Shown piece by piece: positions 54,599-63,189 of a stretch of DNA of 64,000 nt. The translations under genes were made by a program, and so were the position numbers. The stretch lies in contig JAUHYD010000014.1 in NCBI GenBank assembly GCA_030426665.1, positions 1-64,000 of the forward strand, written 5' to 3'. The DNA is from Bacteroidia bacterium. GTDB lineage: Bacteria; Bacteroidota; Bacteroidia; Chitinophagales; Chitinophagaceae. Below the pieces are notes generated by a model. The model saw only the letters and a list, made by a program, of their open reading frames with translations. It searched no databases and was not told where the DNA came from. How positions within the stretch are numbered: the stretch's first letter is position 1; every line of letters begins with the position of its first letter.

Positions 54599-55921
54599 AT
54601 GCAAAACGATAAAACCACCCTTAAAGACCTTTCCATATTTCCATCTGATGGAAGCGAGGGTGTATTTGGGTTAATAGACAGAACTGCCACACAAGCAGGT
54701 CGTGCTGCATTGAAAAAACATATACTCCACCCTCCGGGTACTTATGAGCAACTGATTGCCATGCAGGAGACTATCAGGTTTTGGCATAACAACCATGACC
54801 TTTGGCCGACAAATATTCTCAACGGTACTATTGTGATGTTAGAGAAGTTTTATGAGTCTGCCGATACTGTATCGGTTCCCCCGGGAGGGTTTGCAAAGCT
54901 GCTGGGCACTTTGTTGCAAAAGGTGTTCAATAATAAAGAGTACAAATTTGCTCGCTTTTCCATGTCACACCTTTCAGACATGCTGAATGGTTGTAGCCAG
55001 TTGGCAGCTATACCGGAACAGCGGGAAGTACCCGCCTTGCTCTTGCGAGAGCTGGAAACTATTAAGAACGAATTGCAGCACAGGCTTATTGAACCTATAA
55101 TGACAATAAGTGATCACACGCGCTATTCAGACCTTATTCAGTTGCAGTATGGCGCCAGGCGGGAGCTAAAGAATGCCATACATCGGCTTATTGCAAGTTA
55201 TGCACGTATTGATGCGTGGCAGTCTATGGCTAAAGCTACTGCAGAACATGGCTGGGCATTTCCGACCATTACCGCAGAGACGCCGGTAAGCATCAATGCC
55301 GAGGGGCTGTATCATCCTTTATTGAGCACACCAATAACCTACGACATATCATTCGATGAAAAGAAGAATTTCCTGCTGCTGACCGGTGCGAATATGTCCG
55401 GTAAAACAACATTTTTGAGGGCCCTTGGAGTCAATTCTTTATTGGCGCATCTGGGAATGGGCGTTGCTGCAAGCCGGATGCAAACCAGCTTTATGCACGG
55501 TATTATTACCAATATGCATGCTGAAGACAATATTCTGAAAGGAGAGAGCTACTTCTTTGCCGAAGTGCAGCGTATGAAGCAGATTGCCGCCCGACTGAGT
55601 AAACAGCGTCCTCATCTGGCGTTGATGGACGAGTTGTTTAAAGGAACCAATGTCCATGATGCCTGCGAGTGTACTAAGGCTGTTGTTGAAGGGTTAATGA
55701 ACCATCCCAACCATATCATGATGCTATCGACACATCTATACGAAGTAGCACAGCAGTTTAAAGAGGATAGCAGAGTTGTGTTTTCTCACTTCGTCACCAA
55801 TATTTCAGAGGATGGCAACTATACATTTACTTACAAATTGAAAGAAGGCATTTCTAATGACCGGATAGGTTACTTAATTTTGCAGCAGGAAGGCGTTATA
55901 GCTATGCTAGGGAATAAGTAG
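54599..55921 (+). CDS. MutS-family ATPase lacking the mismatch-recognition domain
   Basis: 440 residues. Only the core/lever helices and the ATPase are present; the mismatch-reading N-terminal domain of MutS1 and the Smr domain of MutS2 are absent. Walker A is LLTGANMSGKTTFLR (near residue 260), Walker B LALMDELFKGTN (near 340), and the signature LSTHLYEVAQ follows. Short MutS-like proteins of this kind are widespread in Bacteroidota with no settled role, probably acting on recombination or branched DNA. Co-directional with pyrC, 12-bp gap. Confidence 0.88.
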   Translation: MQNDKTTLKDLSIFPSDGSEGVFGLIDRTATQAGRAALKKHILHPPGTYEQLIAMQETIRFWHNNHDLWPTNILNGTIVMLEKFYESADTVSVPPGGFAKLLGTLLQKVFNNKEYKFARFSMSHLSDMLNGCSQLAAIPEQREVPALLLRELETIKNELQHRLIEPIMTISDHTRYSDLIQLQYGARRELKNAIHRLIASYARIDAWQSMAKATAEHGWAFPTITAETPVSINAEGLYHPLLSTPITYDISFDEKKNFLLLTGANMSGKTTFLRALGVNSLLAHLGMGVAASRMQTSFMHGIITNMHAEDNILKGESYFFAEVQRMKQIAARLSKQRPHLALMDELFKGTNVHDACECTKAVVEGLMNHPNHIMMLSTHLYEVAQQFKEDSRVVFSHFVTNISEDGNYTFTYKLKEGISNDRIGYLILQQEGVIAMLGNK

Positions 55922-55948
55922 TATGCTTATTAAACAAACGAATATAAA

Positions 55949-56113
55949 TTGAAAGACAACACAAACAGGAAAGGGATCATAGCAGTAATTATTTTTCTGG
56001 CAATAGTTTTGTTGCCCGTTACTTATGCTGCGTACAAGGAATACTCATTAAGAAAGCAGGAAAAAGCAAAAATAGAACAGCAGGACCGCGGTCAGAAAAA
56101 TGGAATAAACTAG
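55949..56113 (+). CDS. Small single-pass membrane protein
   Basis: 54 residues from a TTG at 55949, the only start in a frame opened by a stop at 55931. A basic N-terminus (KDNTNRKG), one strong membrane helix (IIAVIIFLAIVLLPVTYAA) and a charged tail (RKQEKAKIEQQDRGQKN) form a typical small inner-membrane protein. It lies 27 bp after the MutS-like gene and its last 4 bases overlap the tail of the convergent response regulator. Function unknown. Confidence 0.5.
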   Translation: MKDNTNRKGIIAVIIFLAIVLLPVTYAAYKEYSLRKQEKAKIEQQDRGQKNGIN

Positions 56114-56811
56114 GATTCTTCAAAATTGAATTTGAAGCCGATGCCATGGATGGTTTGCAGATTGGCAGCCGTTTGCGCTTTCAGGTATTTTCTGATTTTT
56201 GTGATAAATACATCCATGCTGCGTCCCAGAAAGTAGTCGTCTTTTCCCCAAACGTTCATTAGTATTTCGTCGCGCTTTAATACCCTGTTGGCATTAAGGC
56301 AAAGGTACCGAACAAGGTCGGCCTCGCGCTGTGTAAGCTGATACTCTACTTTTTCGTTTCTAAGCAACAGATTGGTATAGTCAAACTCCAATTCCCCGAT
56401 GGTAAACGAAACAGGTCCTGTATCTTCTTTCTTTTTGCTGCGCTTTACGAAAACCTGAATTCTTAGCAATAACTCTTGCAGATTGTATGGCTTGGTTACG
56501 TAGTCGTCAGCACCACTTTCGAATCCGGCAATTTTATCGTCATCCATATTTTTTGACGACAAAAGAATAATAGGAATATTCTCGTTCTTTTTACGGATGC
56601 TGTTCGCCAATTCCATTCCGTCCTTTTTACCCGGCAGCATAATATCAAGAAGGCATATGTCAAATATGTTCTTCATAAATTGATGCCATGCCGCATCACC
56701 GTCGGTACAGTGGGTAACCTCGAAATCCTGTTTCTGAAGAAAGTCTTTCACTACATACCCGAGCACCGGATCGTCTTCGACTAAGAGTATTTTCAGTTTA
56801 GGTTGCGACAT
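56110..56811 (-). CDS. OmpR-family response regulator (RprY-like)
   Basis: 233 residues. The receiver domain has VEDDPVLGYVV, phospho-acceptor Asp56 in LLDIMLPGKKDG, SSKNMDDDKIAGFESGADDY and the conserved Lys in YVTKPYN. The C-terminal winged helix (about 135-228) has YQLTQREADLVRYLC and GRSMDVFITKIRKYL. The receiver most resembles RprY of Bacteroides by recall. No histidine kinase is adjacent, so the partner must lie elsewhere. Confidence 0.9.
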   Translation of the reverse strand: MSQPKLKILLVEDDPVLGYVVKDFLQKQDFEVTHCTDGDAAWHQFMKNIFDICLLDIMLPGKKDGMELANSIRKKNENIPIILLSSKNMDDDKIAGFESGADDYVTKPYNLQELLLRIQVFVKRSKKKEDTGPVSFTIGELEFDYTNLLLRNEKVEYQLTQREADLVRYLCLNANRVLKRDEILMNVWGKDDYFLGRSMDVFITKIRKYLKAQTAANLQTIHGIGFKFNFEES

Positions 56812-56902
56812 AAAAAAGTACGTGGTTTTCGACTGCTAATATAAAGCATCTGGACGTAAATTATAAAAAGAAAATAAAAATAATATATGTTAATGCGTAA
56901 AT

Positions 56903-57484
56903 TTATTTTACGCGATTGGGATTGGCAGTAATAAACGCATCCCACGAACCTGTTTTCTTTTTTTGGGTTTTAGGCACACCGTCTGATTTTGTAATTTCAT
57001 TTGTTTTGCTCTGGTAATGGTGACAAAGAGCAACGGCAACGGCATCGGTAGCGTCCATATACTTCACATCCTCTACAATGTTGAGTGTATGCTGCAGCAT
57101 ATTCCATACTTGCTCTTTAGTGGCGTTCCCGCGCCCGGTTACAGACTGTTTAATTTTTCGGGGTGCATATTCCACAGCATGTAAATCACTCATCATGGCA
57201 GCGGCAATAGCCACACCTTGTGCCCTGCCCAACTTCAGCATACTTTGAACATTTTTCCCGAAAAACGGCGCTTCGATAGCAACTGCGGATGGTTTGTGCA
57301 AAGTAATCAGGCTTTCCATCTTTTTGAATATCAATCGCAACCGTTCTGAATGGTCTTTGTACTTCGACAAATGCAAAACACCCATTTCTATTAGTGATAC
57401 GTTACTTTTGCTCACAGATATGAGGCCGTATCCCATCACCAGGGTACCGGGGTCAATTCCAAGAATAATCTGGCTATCTTTCAA
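56903..57484 (-). CDS. ruvC: Holliday junction resolvase RuvC
   Basis: 193 residues from a TTG at 57484 that gives KDSQIILGIDPGT, as in family members; a second TTG at 57520 would add 12 residues. RuvC cuts Holliday junctions with RuvAB. The four acidic active-site positions are in ILGIDPGT, AIEAPFFGKN and MDATDAVAVALCHH. The start is 19 bp from the divergent membrane-protein start. No ATG is available. Confidence 0.95.
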   Translation of the reverse strand: MKDSQIILGIDPGTLVMGYGLISVSKSNVSLIEMGVLHLSKYKDHSERLRLIFKKMESLITLHKPSAVAIEAPFFGKNVQSMLKLGRAQGVAIAAAMMSDLHAVEYAPRKIKQSVTGRGNATKEQVWNMLQHTLNIVEDVKYMDATDAVAVALCHHYQSKTNEITKSDGVPKTQKKKTGSWDAFITANPNRVK

Positions 57485-57503
57485 AAAAACGGGATTAAGT
57501 ATA

Positions 57504-58445
57504 GTGAACAAAAGTACCAAAATATGGCTTAACTATATTGTAGGTGGTATCATATCTCTGCTACTACTTTGGGGTATTTACCGGCAGGTAAAAACCCAAT
57601 TGGCGACAATGCCTGACAATGAATGGTGGCAAACAGGCAATAGCAGCTATCTTGTTGCTTGCGTTATATTCATGTTTGTAAACACTTTTCTGGAAAGCTA
57701 TAAATGGCATTTGTTGTTGTACCGTACGGGGGTTGCCAGGTACACCAAGGCACTTACTTCATATCTCGCAGGTATTGCATTTTCCATCATTACACCCAAT
57801 AGGGTAGGCGAATATCCGGGGCGCATATTGTACCTCGGTGGGAAAAATACAATCCGTTATATCAACATTTCAGTATCGGGCATCGTATCCCAGCTTAGTG
57901 CTATCTATTTTTGGGGGTTTATAGGACTTGTCTACTACAATTTTGCATTCCCTTCTTCCTACGCAAGGTTGGGGTTGTTGATTTGTATATTGCTTAACAT
58001 ATTTATTGCCGTTGTGTACTGGCGGTTCGAGCAATGGTTGCCGGTGCTGGAGCGCAACAAGTGGCTTAGGCGGTTTGCTATATACGGCCGGCTAATGGGG
58101 AGAGTGACGAATGCACACAGAATCAAGGTGTTGGCTATATCTTTAATAAGAGTTTGTGTTTTTACGGCACAATATTTGTTTTTATTAAGGTGGATGAATG
58201 TAGAAATACCCTTTTTGGAGGGGTTTTGTTTGGCAACACTGTTTTTTTGGACAATGGCGGTTGTTCCATCCTTTGCACTCACCGAGTTGGGCATTCGTGG
58301 AACAGTAAGTATTTATTTTTTTGGACACTTCTCTGCTAATACAATAGGTATTCTAACGGCAACTACAGGCATTTGGTTGCTAAACCTTATCATACCATCT
58401 ATATTGGGGAGTATTTTAATAATCAGAATGAAATGGCTAAGATAA
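57504..58445 (+). CDS. Lysylphosphatidylglycerol-synthase-TM/flippase-type membrane protein
   Basis: 313 residues from a GTG at 57504; frames open upstream run inside ruvC antisense and are not used. About eight hydrophobic helices are visible (IVGGIISLLLLWGIYRQ, YLVACVIFMFVNTFLES, LLICILLNIFIAVVY and others) with FSIITPNRVGEYPGRILYLG, the conserved loop of the UPF0104/LPG synthase TM family. Members are lipid flippases or unknown. The next gene overlaps it by 13 bp. Confidence 0.8.
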   Translation: MNKSTKIWLNYIVGGIISLLLLWGIYRQVKTQLATMPDNEWWQTGNSSYLVACVIFMFVNTFLESYKWHLLLYRTGVARYTKALTSYLAGIAFSIITPNRVGEYPGRILYLGGKNTIRYINISVSGIVSQLSAIYFWGFIGLVYYNFAFPSSYARLGLLICILLNIFIAVVYWRFEQWLPVLERNKWLRRFAIYGRLMGRVTNAHRIKVLAISLIRVCVFTAQYLFLLRWMNVEIPFLEGFCLATLFFWTMAVVPSFALTELGIRGTVSIYFFGHFSANTIGILTATTGIWLLNLIIPSILGSILIIRMKWLR

Positions 58446-59278
58446 AATCAGCATTTTACAGATTCGGCATACTGTTCTCAAAAAGAGTTGTATTCCTTGT
58501 TATAGTTTATTGCATTGGTCAGATCGGACATGCGTCGGCACAAGACGACTTCTGCACTACCGTAAATACAAGTTACAAAACGGGAGAAAAATTGACGTTC
58601 AATGTCTATTACAACATGAGCTTCATCTGGATATTTGCAGGGAATGCTGTGTTTCATACCCGTGCTACCGAAATGGACGGAAGAAAGGTTTATCATATTT
58701 CCGGAGATGGAAAAACCGCAAGTTCGTACGAGTGGTTTTATAAAGTAAGAGACTTATACGAAACCTACATAGACAGGGAAACTTTGCTGCCGCTTAGGTT
58801 TGTCAGGAATGTAAACGAAGGAGGATTCAAGATAAATCAAGATGTTAAGTTTGACCGGACGGATAAAATTGCGCTGTCGGGAGATAAAAGATACAGTATT
58901 ACCGACTGTACGCAGGATGTTCTTTCTGCTATTTACTTTGCCAGAAACATTGATTACAGTAAATATAAGCCCGGAGATAAGATTCCATTTGACATGTTTC
59001 TTGACGACAAGCTATATCCGGTCTATATTAAGTATATGGGCAAAGAGGTTATTAAAACTAAAAAGGGAAAATTTCATTCTATAAAAATTGTCCCGTTGCT
59101 GATTGAAGGAACATTATTTGATGGCGGTGAGAAGATGACAGTGTGGGTAAGTGATGACAAGAATCATATTCCGCTCAGGGTAAGCAGCCCGATAATAGTG
59201 GGCAGTATAAAGGTGGATTTGATGAAGTTTGAAAATCTCAGAAACCCATTCACTTCAATCATCAAGATAGACGACTAA
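58433..59278 (+). CDS. DUF3108 periplasmic protein
   Basis: 281 residues from the ATG at 58433, overlapping the previous stop by 13 bp and so probably coupled. A signal peptide (VVFLVIVYCIGQIGHASA) leads into a beta-rich domain with YKTGEKLTFNVYYNMSFIWI, SYEWFYKVRDLYETYID and GKFHSIKIVPLLIEGTLF, the DUF3108 pattern. The family is linked to envelope lipid or polysaccharide handling in other phyla, without a settled function. Confidence 0.85.
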   Translation: MAKIKSAFYRFGILFSKRVVFLVIVYCIGQIGHASAQDDFCTTVNTSYKTGEKLTFNVYYNMSFIWIFAGNAVFHTRATEMDGRKVYHISGDGKTASSYEWFYKVRDLYETYIDRETLLPLRFVRNVNEGGFKINQDVKFDRTDKIALSGDKRYSITDCTQDVLSAIYFARNIDYSKYKPGDKIPFDMFLDDKLYPVYIKYMGKEVIKTKKGKFHSIKIVPLLIEGTLFDGGEKMTVWVSDDKNHIPLRVSSPIIVGSIKVDLMKFENLRNPFTSIIKIDD

Positions 59279-59283
59279 TTGCC

Positions 59284-60795
59284 TTAAAACAGGCGTTTAT
59301 TTTTTCTGATGTTGCTCAGATACTCTTCCAGGTCTTTAGATGGCTTCAACCAAATAAGCATGAACGCATATATACCAACAACCACGGTGCTGCGCATTAT
59401 GGTATCTGTGATTATAAGTAAGTAGTCACCCCTTAATATCTCGAAAAAGCGGGGTAGCAACCAACCGGCAGCAAACGCAGGAATAGCTGCAACAAAAGTC
59501 AGAAATGTACTCTTCGAAAAGGGTAGCATGTTCAATTTCTTCCAGACAAATACGCACTTGGCGGTATTGAATACCACAATTGTAATGGTAGTGCTTAAAG
59601 CGGCCCCTATTAATCCGTATTGCGGAATTAATGTTCTAAGCAAAAAGAACAATACCAATATCAACAGAAAAGACAAATAGAAATTGAATTTGTAGTAGTT
59701 CGTAATAGAAAGCACCTGGTCATTCATGCCGGTAGCTATATTGACCAGATTTCCTGCAAAAAGAATGAGAAAGACAGGCATCATTTCCTGATAACCATCT
59801 TTAAGCATCAGTGAAATATTATCCAGGTTGCAACACAATAGCATGCCGATACCTACAGTAGGGATGAAAATATTTACAGACGCTCTCAGAAACAGGTCAG
59901 TAGCTTTGGGAATATCCTTGTCGGCAAAAGCCTTTGCCAATACGGTAAAACTCGCTGGCATCATTGCTTTTAAGGGCAATAGCAGAAACGAAATCAGATA
60001 GACGGCAATCCGGTACACGGCGCCTGCCTTAAAACCGGAATGGTCGTAAAACGGAAGTAATAAAGCATCCATGTTGGTAATCAGCAATACTGATATGGTC
60101 AGTAAAAAATGGTACCATGAAAAGTGAAATATTTCTTTGTATTCCTTGATAGAAAAACCGGAAAAGTCAAACGACAACCCAAAGTGGTCCGTCCTGCTTG
60201 CCAGAAAGAGGAATATAAGTACCGGTACCAGATAAATAAGTATGGTCCCTAAAACAAGCATATGAAATGTAATAATGCCGGTCGCGAATAATACAATAAG
60301 CGAAATATTGAGTACCCGTAAAGCGACCTCTCTCATAAAAGCAGATATTGCCACTTTTAATTGAGAACCCAGATATTGCTCTAATATTACCAGATAAACA
60401 AATAGCAAGGTAAATAGCGGCAACCAGAGAAAATATCTGTCCATCATCGGGACATCGGCCGGCTGGAAGTGATGTAGCACCCAGTCTTTAAGAAAGTAGT
60501 AAAGAATACTCCCAATAAGCGTCACTACTGCGGGAACAATAAGGCATATCGATAGCAACAGTCGTTTCTTTCCGGGATCTGTGGCATACTTATGTACAAA
60601 CACTACAAGGGTCGCGTTAAGCCCGAGCAATAGCAACTGAGATGCGATAACAGCATAGTTAGTGATACTCGTAACAAAACCAAACCCCCGTTGTGGCAAA
60701 TACTGGGACGATAGCAACATTACCAATGCCCCAAGCATAGCTCCGGCTCCCGTAACCAATACATTCTTAGCCGACTGTCTGAAAACTACTCCCAT
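59284..60795 (-). CDS. Oligosaccharide flippase (MOP/polysaccharide biosynthesis type)
   Basis: 503 residues from the ATG at 60795; the TTG nine codons earlier is disfavoured. About twelve to fourteen hydrophobic helices typical of the MATE/Wzx-like superfamily, starting GAGAMLGALVMLLSSQYLP, and a conserved-looking positively charged N-terminal region. It likely moves lipid-linked sugars across the inner membrane. It is convergent with DUF3108, 5 bp away, and lies downstream of the nusG terminator. Confidence 0.8.
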   Translation of the reverse strand: MGVVFRQSAKNVLVTGAGAMLGALVMLLSSQYLPQRGFGFVTSITNYAVIASQLLLLGLNATLVVFVHKYATDPGKKRLLLSICLIVPAVVTLIGSILYYFLKDWVLHHFQPADVPMMDRYFLWLPLFTLLFVYLVILEQYLGSQLKVAISAFMREVALRVLNISLIVLFATGIITFHMLVLGTILIYLVPVLIFLFLASRTDHFGLSFDFSGFSIKEYKEIFHFSWYHFLLTISVLLITNMDALLLPFYDHSGFKAGAVYRIAVYLISFLLLPLKAMMPASFTVLAKAFADKDIPKATDLFLRASVNIFIPTVGIGMLLCCNLDNISLMLKDGYQEMMPVFLILFAGNLVNIATGMNDQVLSITNYYKFNFYLSFLLILVLFFLLRTLIPQYGLIGAALSTTITIVVFNTAKCVFVWKKLNMLPFSKSTFLTFVAAIPAFAAGWLLPRFFEILRGDYLLIITDTIMRSTVVVGIYAFMLIWLKPSKDLEEYLSNIRKNKRLF

Positions 60796-61008
60796 TCTGT
60801 GGACATCTAAGGCAAAGTGCAACCTGCCTGTTACGACGCATATCTAATGAACAACAAAAAAACAGCTAAATAAAATCGCTACCAAATCGAATTTAAAGAA
60901 AAATGTTAATACAATATGTAGGCAAGTGTTTACAGCAAGACTTTACGGTGCAAACATGCCTGCGTCTGGTTGTTACTGATACTCAATGTATACTAAAGTG
61001 CAAAAGAA

Positions 61009-61034
61009 GAGGGTGCCCTTTTCGGGACACCCTC
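61009..61034 (-). terminator. Terminator after nusG
   Basis: GAGGGTGCCC at 61009-61018 pairs with GGGACACCCTC at 61024-61034 with one bulged base; on the minus strand the stem is followed by TTCTTTTG. It lies 32 bp after the nusG stop and marks the end of the secE-nusG unit. Confidence 0.8.
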
Positions 61035-61066
61035 AGTATGTGTGTAAATGTAATTCTGTCTACTGA

Positions 61067-61660
61067 TTATGCAACCTTTTCTACCTGCATATAGTTTAGC
61101 TCTACCGGAGTAGCGCGACCGAATATTTTTACAATTACTTTCAGTTTCTTCTTTTCCTGATTTACGTCTTCTACAGTTCCGTTGAAGTCGTTGAACGGAC
61201 CATCTACAATCTTCACGGTTTCTCCTACTATGTATGGATCTGCGTAAGCTATATCCTGCTCGCTTACCTCGTCCATCTTACCAAACATCTTGTTTACTTC
61301 AGATTTCCGAAGGGCAGTTGGATTTTCTCTTCCCAGGAAGTGGATAACGTTGGTCACATTCTTGATAGAATGAATAATGTCGTCCGTAAGTTTGCCATCG
61401 TTCGCTTCTACCAGTATGTAGCCGGGGAATAAGGTTTTTTCGCGCAGCACTTTCTTACCGTTCTGCACTTTAAATACCTTCTCGATAGGGCAGAGTATCT
61501 GCACTACCGACTTTTCCCACTTGTTTATTTTTACTTCTTTATCAAGGTACTCCTTTACCTTACGTTCCTTACCACTAACTACGCGCAATACGTACCATTT
61601 GGTTTCCGGTCCGGTTGGTTGTTCCTGAGTAGTCTCTTGTGCTATTTCGATTTCACTCAT
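61067..61660 (-). CDS. nusG: Transcription termination/antitermination factor NusG
   Basis: 197 residues. The NGN domain (about 20-130) starts TKWYVLRVVSGKERKVKEYL and contains VLREKTLFPGYILVEAN and FLGRENPTALRKSEV; the KOW motif is in VKIVDGPFNDFNGTVEDV. NusG binds RNA polymerase and couples it to Rho or ribosomes. It follows secE by 11 bp. In most genomes rplK comes next; here a terminator follows instead. Confidence 0.96.
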   Translation of the reverse strand: MSEIEIAQETTQEQPTGPETKWYVLRVVSGKERKVKEYLDKEVKINKWEKSVVQILCPIEKVFKVQNGKKVLREKTLFPGYILVEANDGKLTDDIIHSIKNVTNVIHFLGRENPTALRKSEVNKMFGKMDEVSEQDIAYADPYIVGETVKIVDGPFNDFNGTVEDVNQEKKKLKVIVKIFGRATPVELNYMQVEKVA

Positions 61661-61671
61661 GGCTTCCTTCG

Positions 61672-61869
61672 TTAATTGCCTAATAGTTTATAGATGGTTG
61701 TCAACACGTTCTCTGATACGAAATCCATACCGAAGATAACGGCTGTAACAAGTCCCAGTGCTATCAGTACGATGATAGTTGTCTGCTGCAACTCTTCCCA
61801 TGAGGGCCAGGTTACTTTGTGGAGCAACTCATCATAAGCTTCCTGCACGTAAGTGCCTAATTTGCTCAT
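61672..61869 (-). CDS. secE: Preprotein translocase subunit SecE
   Basis: 65 residues from the ATG at 61869. Single-helix minimal SecE: YVQEAYDELLHKVTWPSWEE before the membrane segment TTIIVLIALGLVTAVIFGMDF. The KVTWPS motif is diagnostic. Between tRNA-Trp and nusG. Confidence 0.95.
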   Translation of the reverse strand: MSKLGTYVQEAYDELLHKVTWPSWEELQQTTIIVLIALGLVTAVIFGMDFVSENVLTTIYKLLGN

Positions 61870-61939
61870 ACTTTTATTTTTAGGCTGGCTGATGATATTA
61901 CTGAATAATACCACCGGACAACCGGTTAAACTCTAACTG

Positions 61940-62010
61940 CACGGGCACGCGGATTCGAACCACGATCAAAGGTTTTGGAGACCTCTATTCTACCATTGAA
62001 CTATGCCCGT
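61940..62010 (-). tRNA. tRNA-Trp (anticodon CCA)
   Basis: 71 nt. Acceptor stem ACGGGCA/TGCCCGT, discriminator G, anticodon loop CTCCAAA giving CCA, and T arm with GTTCGAATC. CCA is not encoded. It is the first transcribed element of the tRNA-Trp–secE–nusG unit. Confidence 0.96.
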
Positions 62011-62020
62011 ATAAATCAAA

Positions 62021-62046
62021 AAGTCAAAAGAATAACCTTTTGACTT
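62021..62046. other. Hairpin in the tRNA-Trp leader
   Basis: AAGTCAAAAG and CTTTTGACTT form a perfect 10-bp stem with a 6-nt loop between the promoter and the tRNA. It may be a processing or attenuation element of the unit. Confidence 0.45.
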
Positions 62047-62059
62047 CTCAGGACGAAGT

Positions 62060-62068
62060 GCAAAGGTA
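62060..62068 (-). promoter_or_regulatory. Promoter -7 box for tRNA-Trp–secE–nusG
   Basis: The minus strand reads TACCTTTGC, a perfect TAnnTTTGY, about 50 nt before the tRNA; a TTTC lies about 22 bp upstream. Confidence 0.6.
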
Positions 62069-62326
62069 AGTAATTTTTTGATTTTCACATGAAATTTTCA
62101 TACCCGAAACCTCATGACCTTCGATATACTGTTCGGGTCGAAAAAGACATCATATACGCACAACCGACTCCCGTTAACTTCAATATTAATAAAAACTACT
62201 CCGGGTTATAGCTTTTTCAATTATTTCAACGAATCAAGAGAGTTATGGTACGTCAAAATAATATCATTAATGTCCGTATCCTTCAATAATTTTGATGATA
62301 ATTATAACATTCGGGAGTAACATAAT

Positions 62327-63076
62327 ATGAGTAATAAGTTTTTAAGGGAGGAAAAGAGTTTTCTGGAAGGACCGCGTGCAAGATGGCGTGAGCTGAAATA
62401 TACGTTGGGCGTGGTACACCAGTTTGTAAAAGGTTTCCGGGCGATGCACTTTATCGGACCGAGCGTAACAATATTTGGCTCTGCTAGGTTTGACGAAGAC
62501 CATCCTTACTATATACTGGCAAGAGAGGTAGCCGCCAAAATATCCGCATTAGGCTTTACGATTGTAACCGGCGGAGGGCCGGGGGTAATGGAAGCAGGAA
62601 ACAGGGGCGCCAGAGATGCCGGTGGTATGTCGGTAGGCTGCAACATTGTATTGCCGATGGAGCAACACGAAAACCCTTACTTGGATAAGTTTGTCAATAT
62701 CGAGTACTTTTTTGTAAGGAAAGAGCTGCTTAGAAAATACTCGTTTGCATTTGTGGTGATGCCGGGTGGTTTTGGTACGCTCGATGAGTTTTTTGAGACC
62801 ATAACTTTGATACAAACCGGTAAGATTGAATCATTTCCGGTAGTCGTTATGGGGGTGGAATATCACAAAGACTTAATTGAGCACATAAACAATATGGTAG
62901 CGGAACAGACCATTGCCCCCCAGGATCTGGATTTACTGCTTTTTACAGATGATGTTTCTGAAGCGGTATCGCATATAGACAAGTATGCAAATAATAAACT
63001 TGCTACAAAATTGCGCAAAGCGGCTAAGCCGATTGGGCTGCTGGGAGAAAGAAAGATTGCAAAGAAAGCACTGTGA
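62327..63076 (+). CDS. LOG-family protein (nucleotide phosphoribohydrolase-like)
   Basis: 249 residues. Rossmann-like fold with VTIFGSARFDEDHPYY, GFTIVTGGGPGVMEAGNRGA, and the active-site MPGGFGTLDEFFE motif (PGGxGTxxE), shared by LOG cytokinin-activating enzymes and bacterial Ppn-type nucleosidases. The family releases a base from a nucleoside 5'-monophosphate. The N-terminal 45 residues form an extension before the fold. The natural substrate is unknown. Confidence 0.9.
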   Translation: MSNKFLREEKSFLEGPRARWRELKYTLGVVHQFVKGFRAMHFIGPSVTIFGSARFDEDHPYYILAREVAAKISALGFTIVTGGGPGVMEAGNRGARDAGGMSVGCNIVLPMEQHENPYLDKFVNIEYFFVRKELLRKYSFAFVVMPGGFGTLDEFFETITLIQTGKIESFPVVVMGVEYHKDLIEHINNMVAEQTIAPQDLDLLLFTDDVSEAVSHIDKYANNKLATKLRKAAKPIGLLGERKIAKKAL

Positions 63077-63176
63077 TTTATTTGTCGAAACGCCTTGTCG
63101 GCTGGTCATGGCTTTACACGAAATAGTCATATTAAGACAGTGTAATAATTAAAAAATAATGCTGTCTATTCTTTAT

Positions 63177-63184
63177 TATATTTG
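63177..63184 (+). promoter_or_regulatory. Candidate -7 box for rnz
   Basis: TATATTTG followed by T is a perfect TAnnTTTGY and ends 5 nt before the ATG at 63190, so a leaderless mRNA is predicted. Confidence 0.5.
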
Positions 63185-63189
63185 TACTA

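Larger units (their letters stand above)
62011..62326. other. Divergent intergenic region, about 315 bp
   Basis: It contains the hairpin and promoter of the tRNA unit. The rest, up to the LOG gene, is AT-rich with a 68-codon plus-strand frame at 62114 that I do not accept as a gene. No other feature seen. Confidence 0.5.

Noticed and set aside
62114-62320. 68-codon plus-strand frame before the LOG gene
   Set aside because: No start context, odd composition and no homologue recognised; most likely chance in AT-rich sequence.
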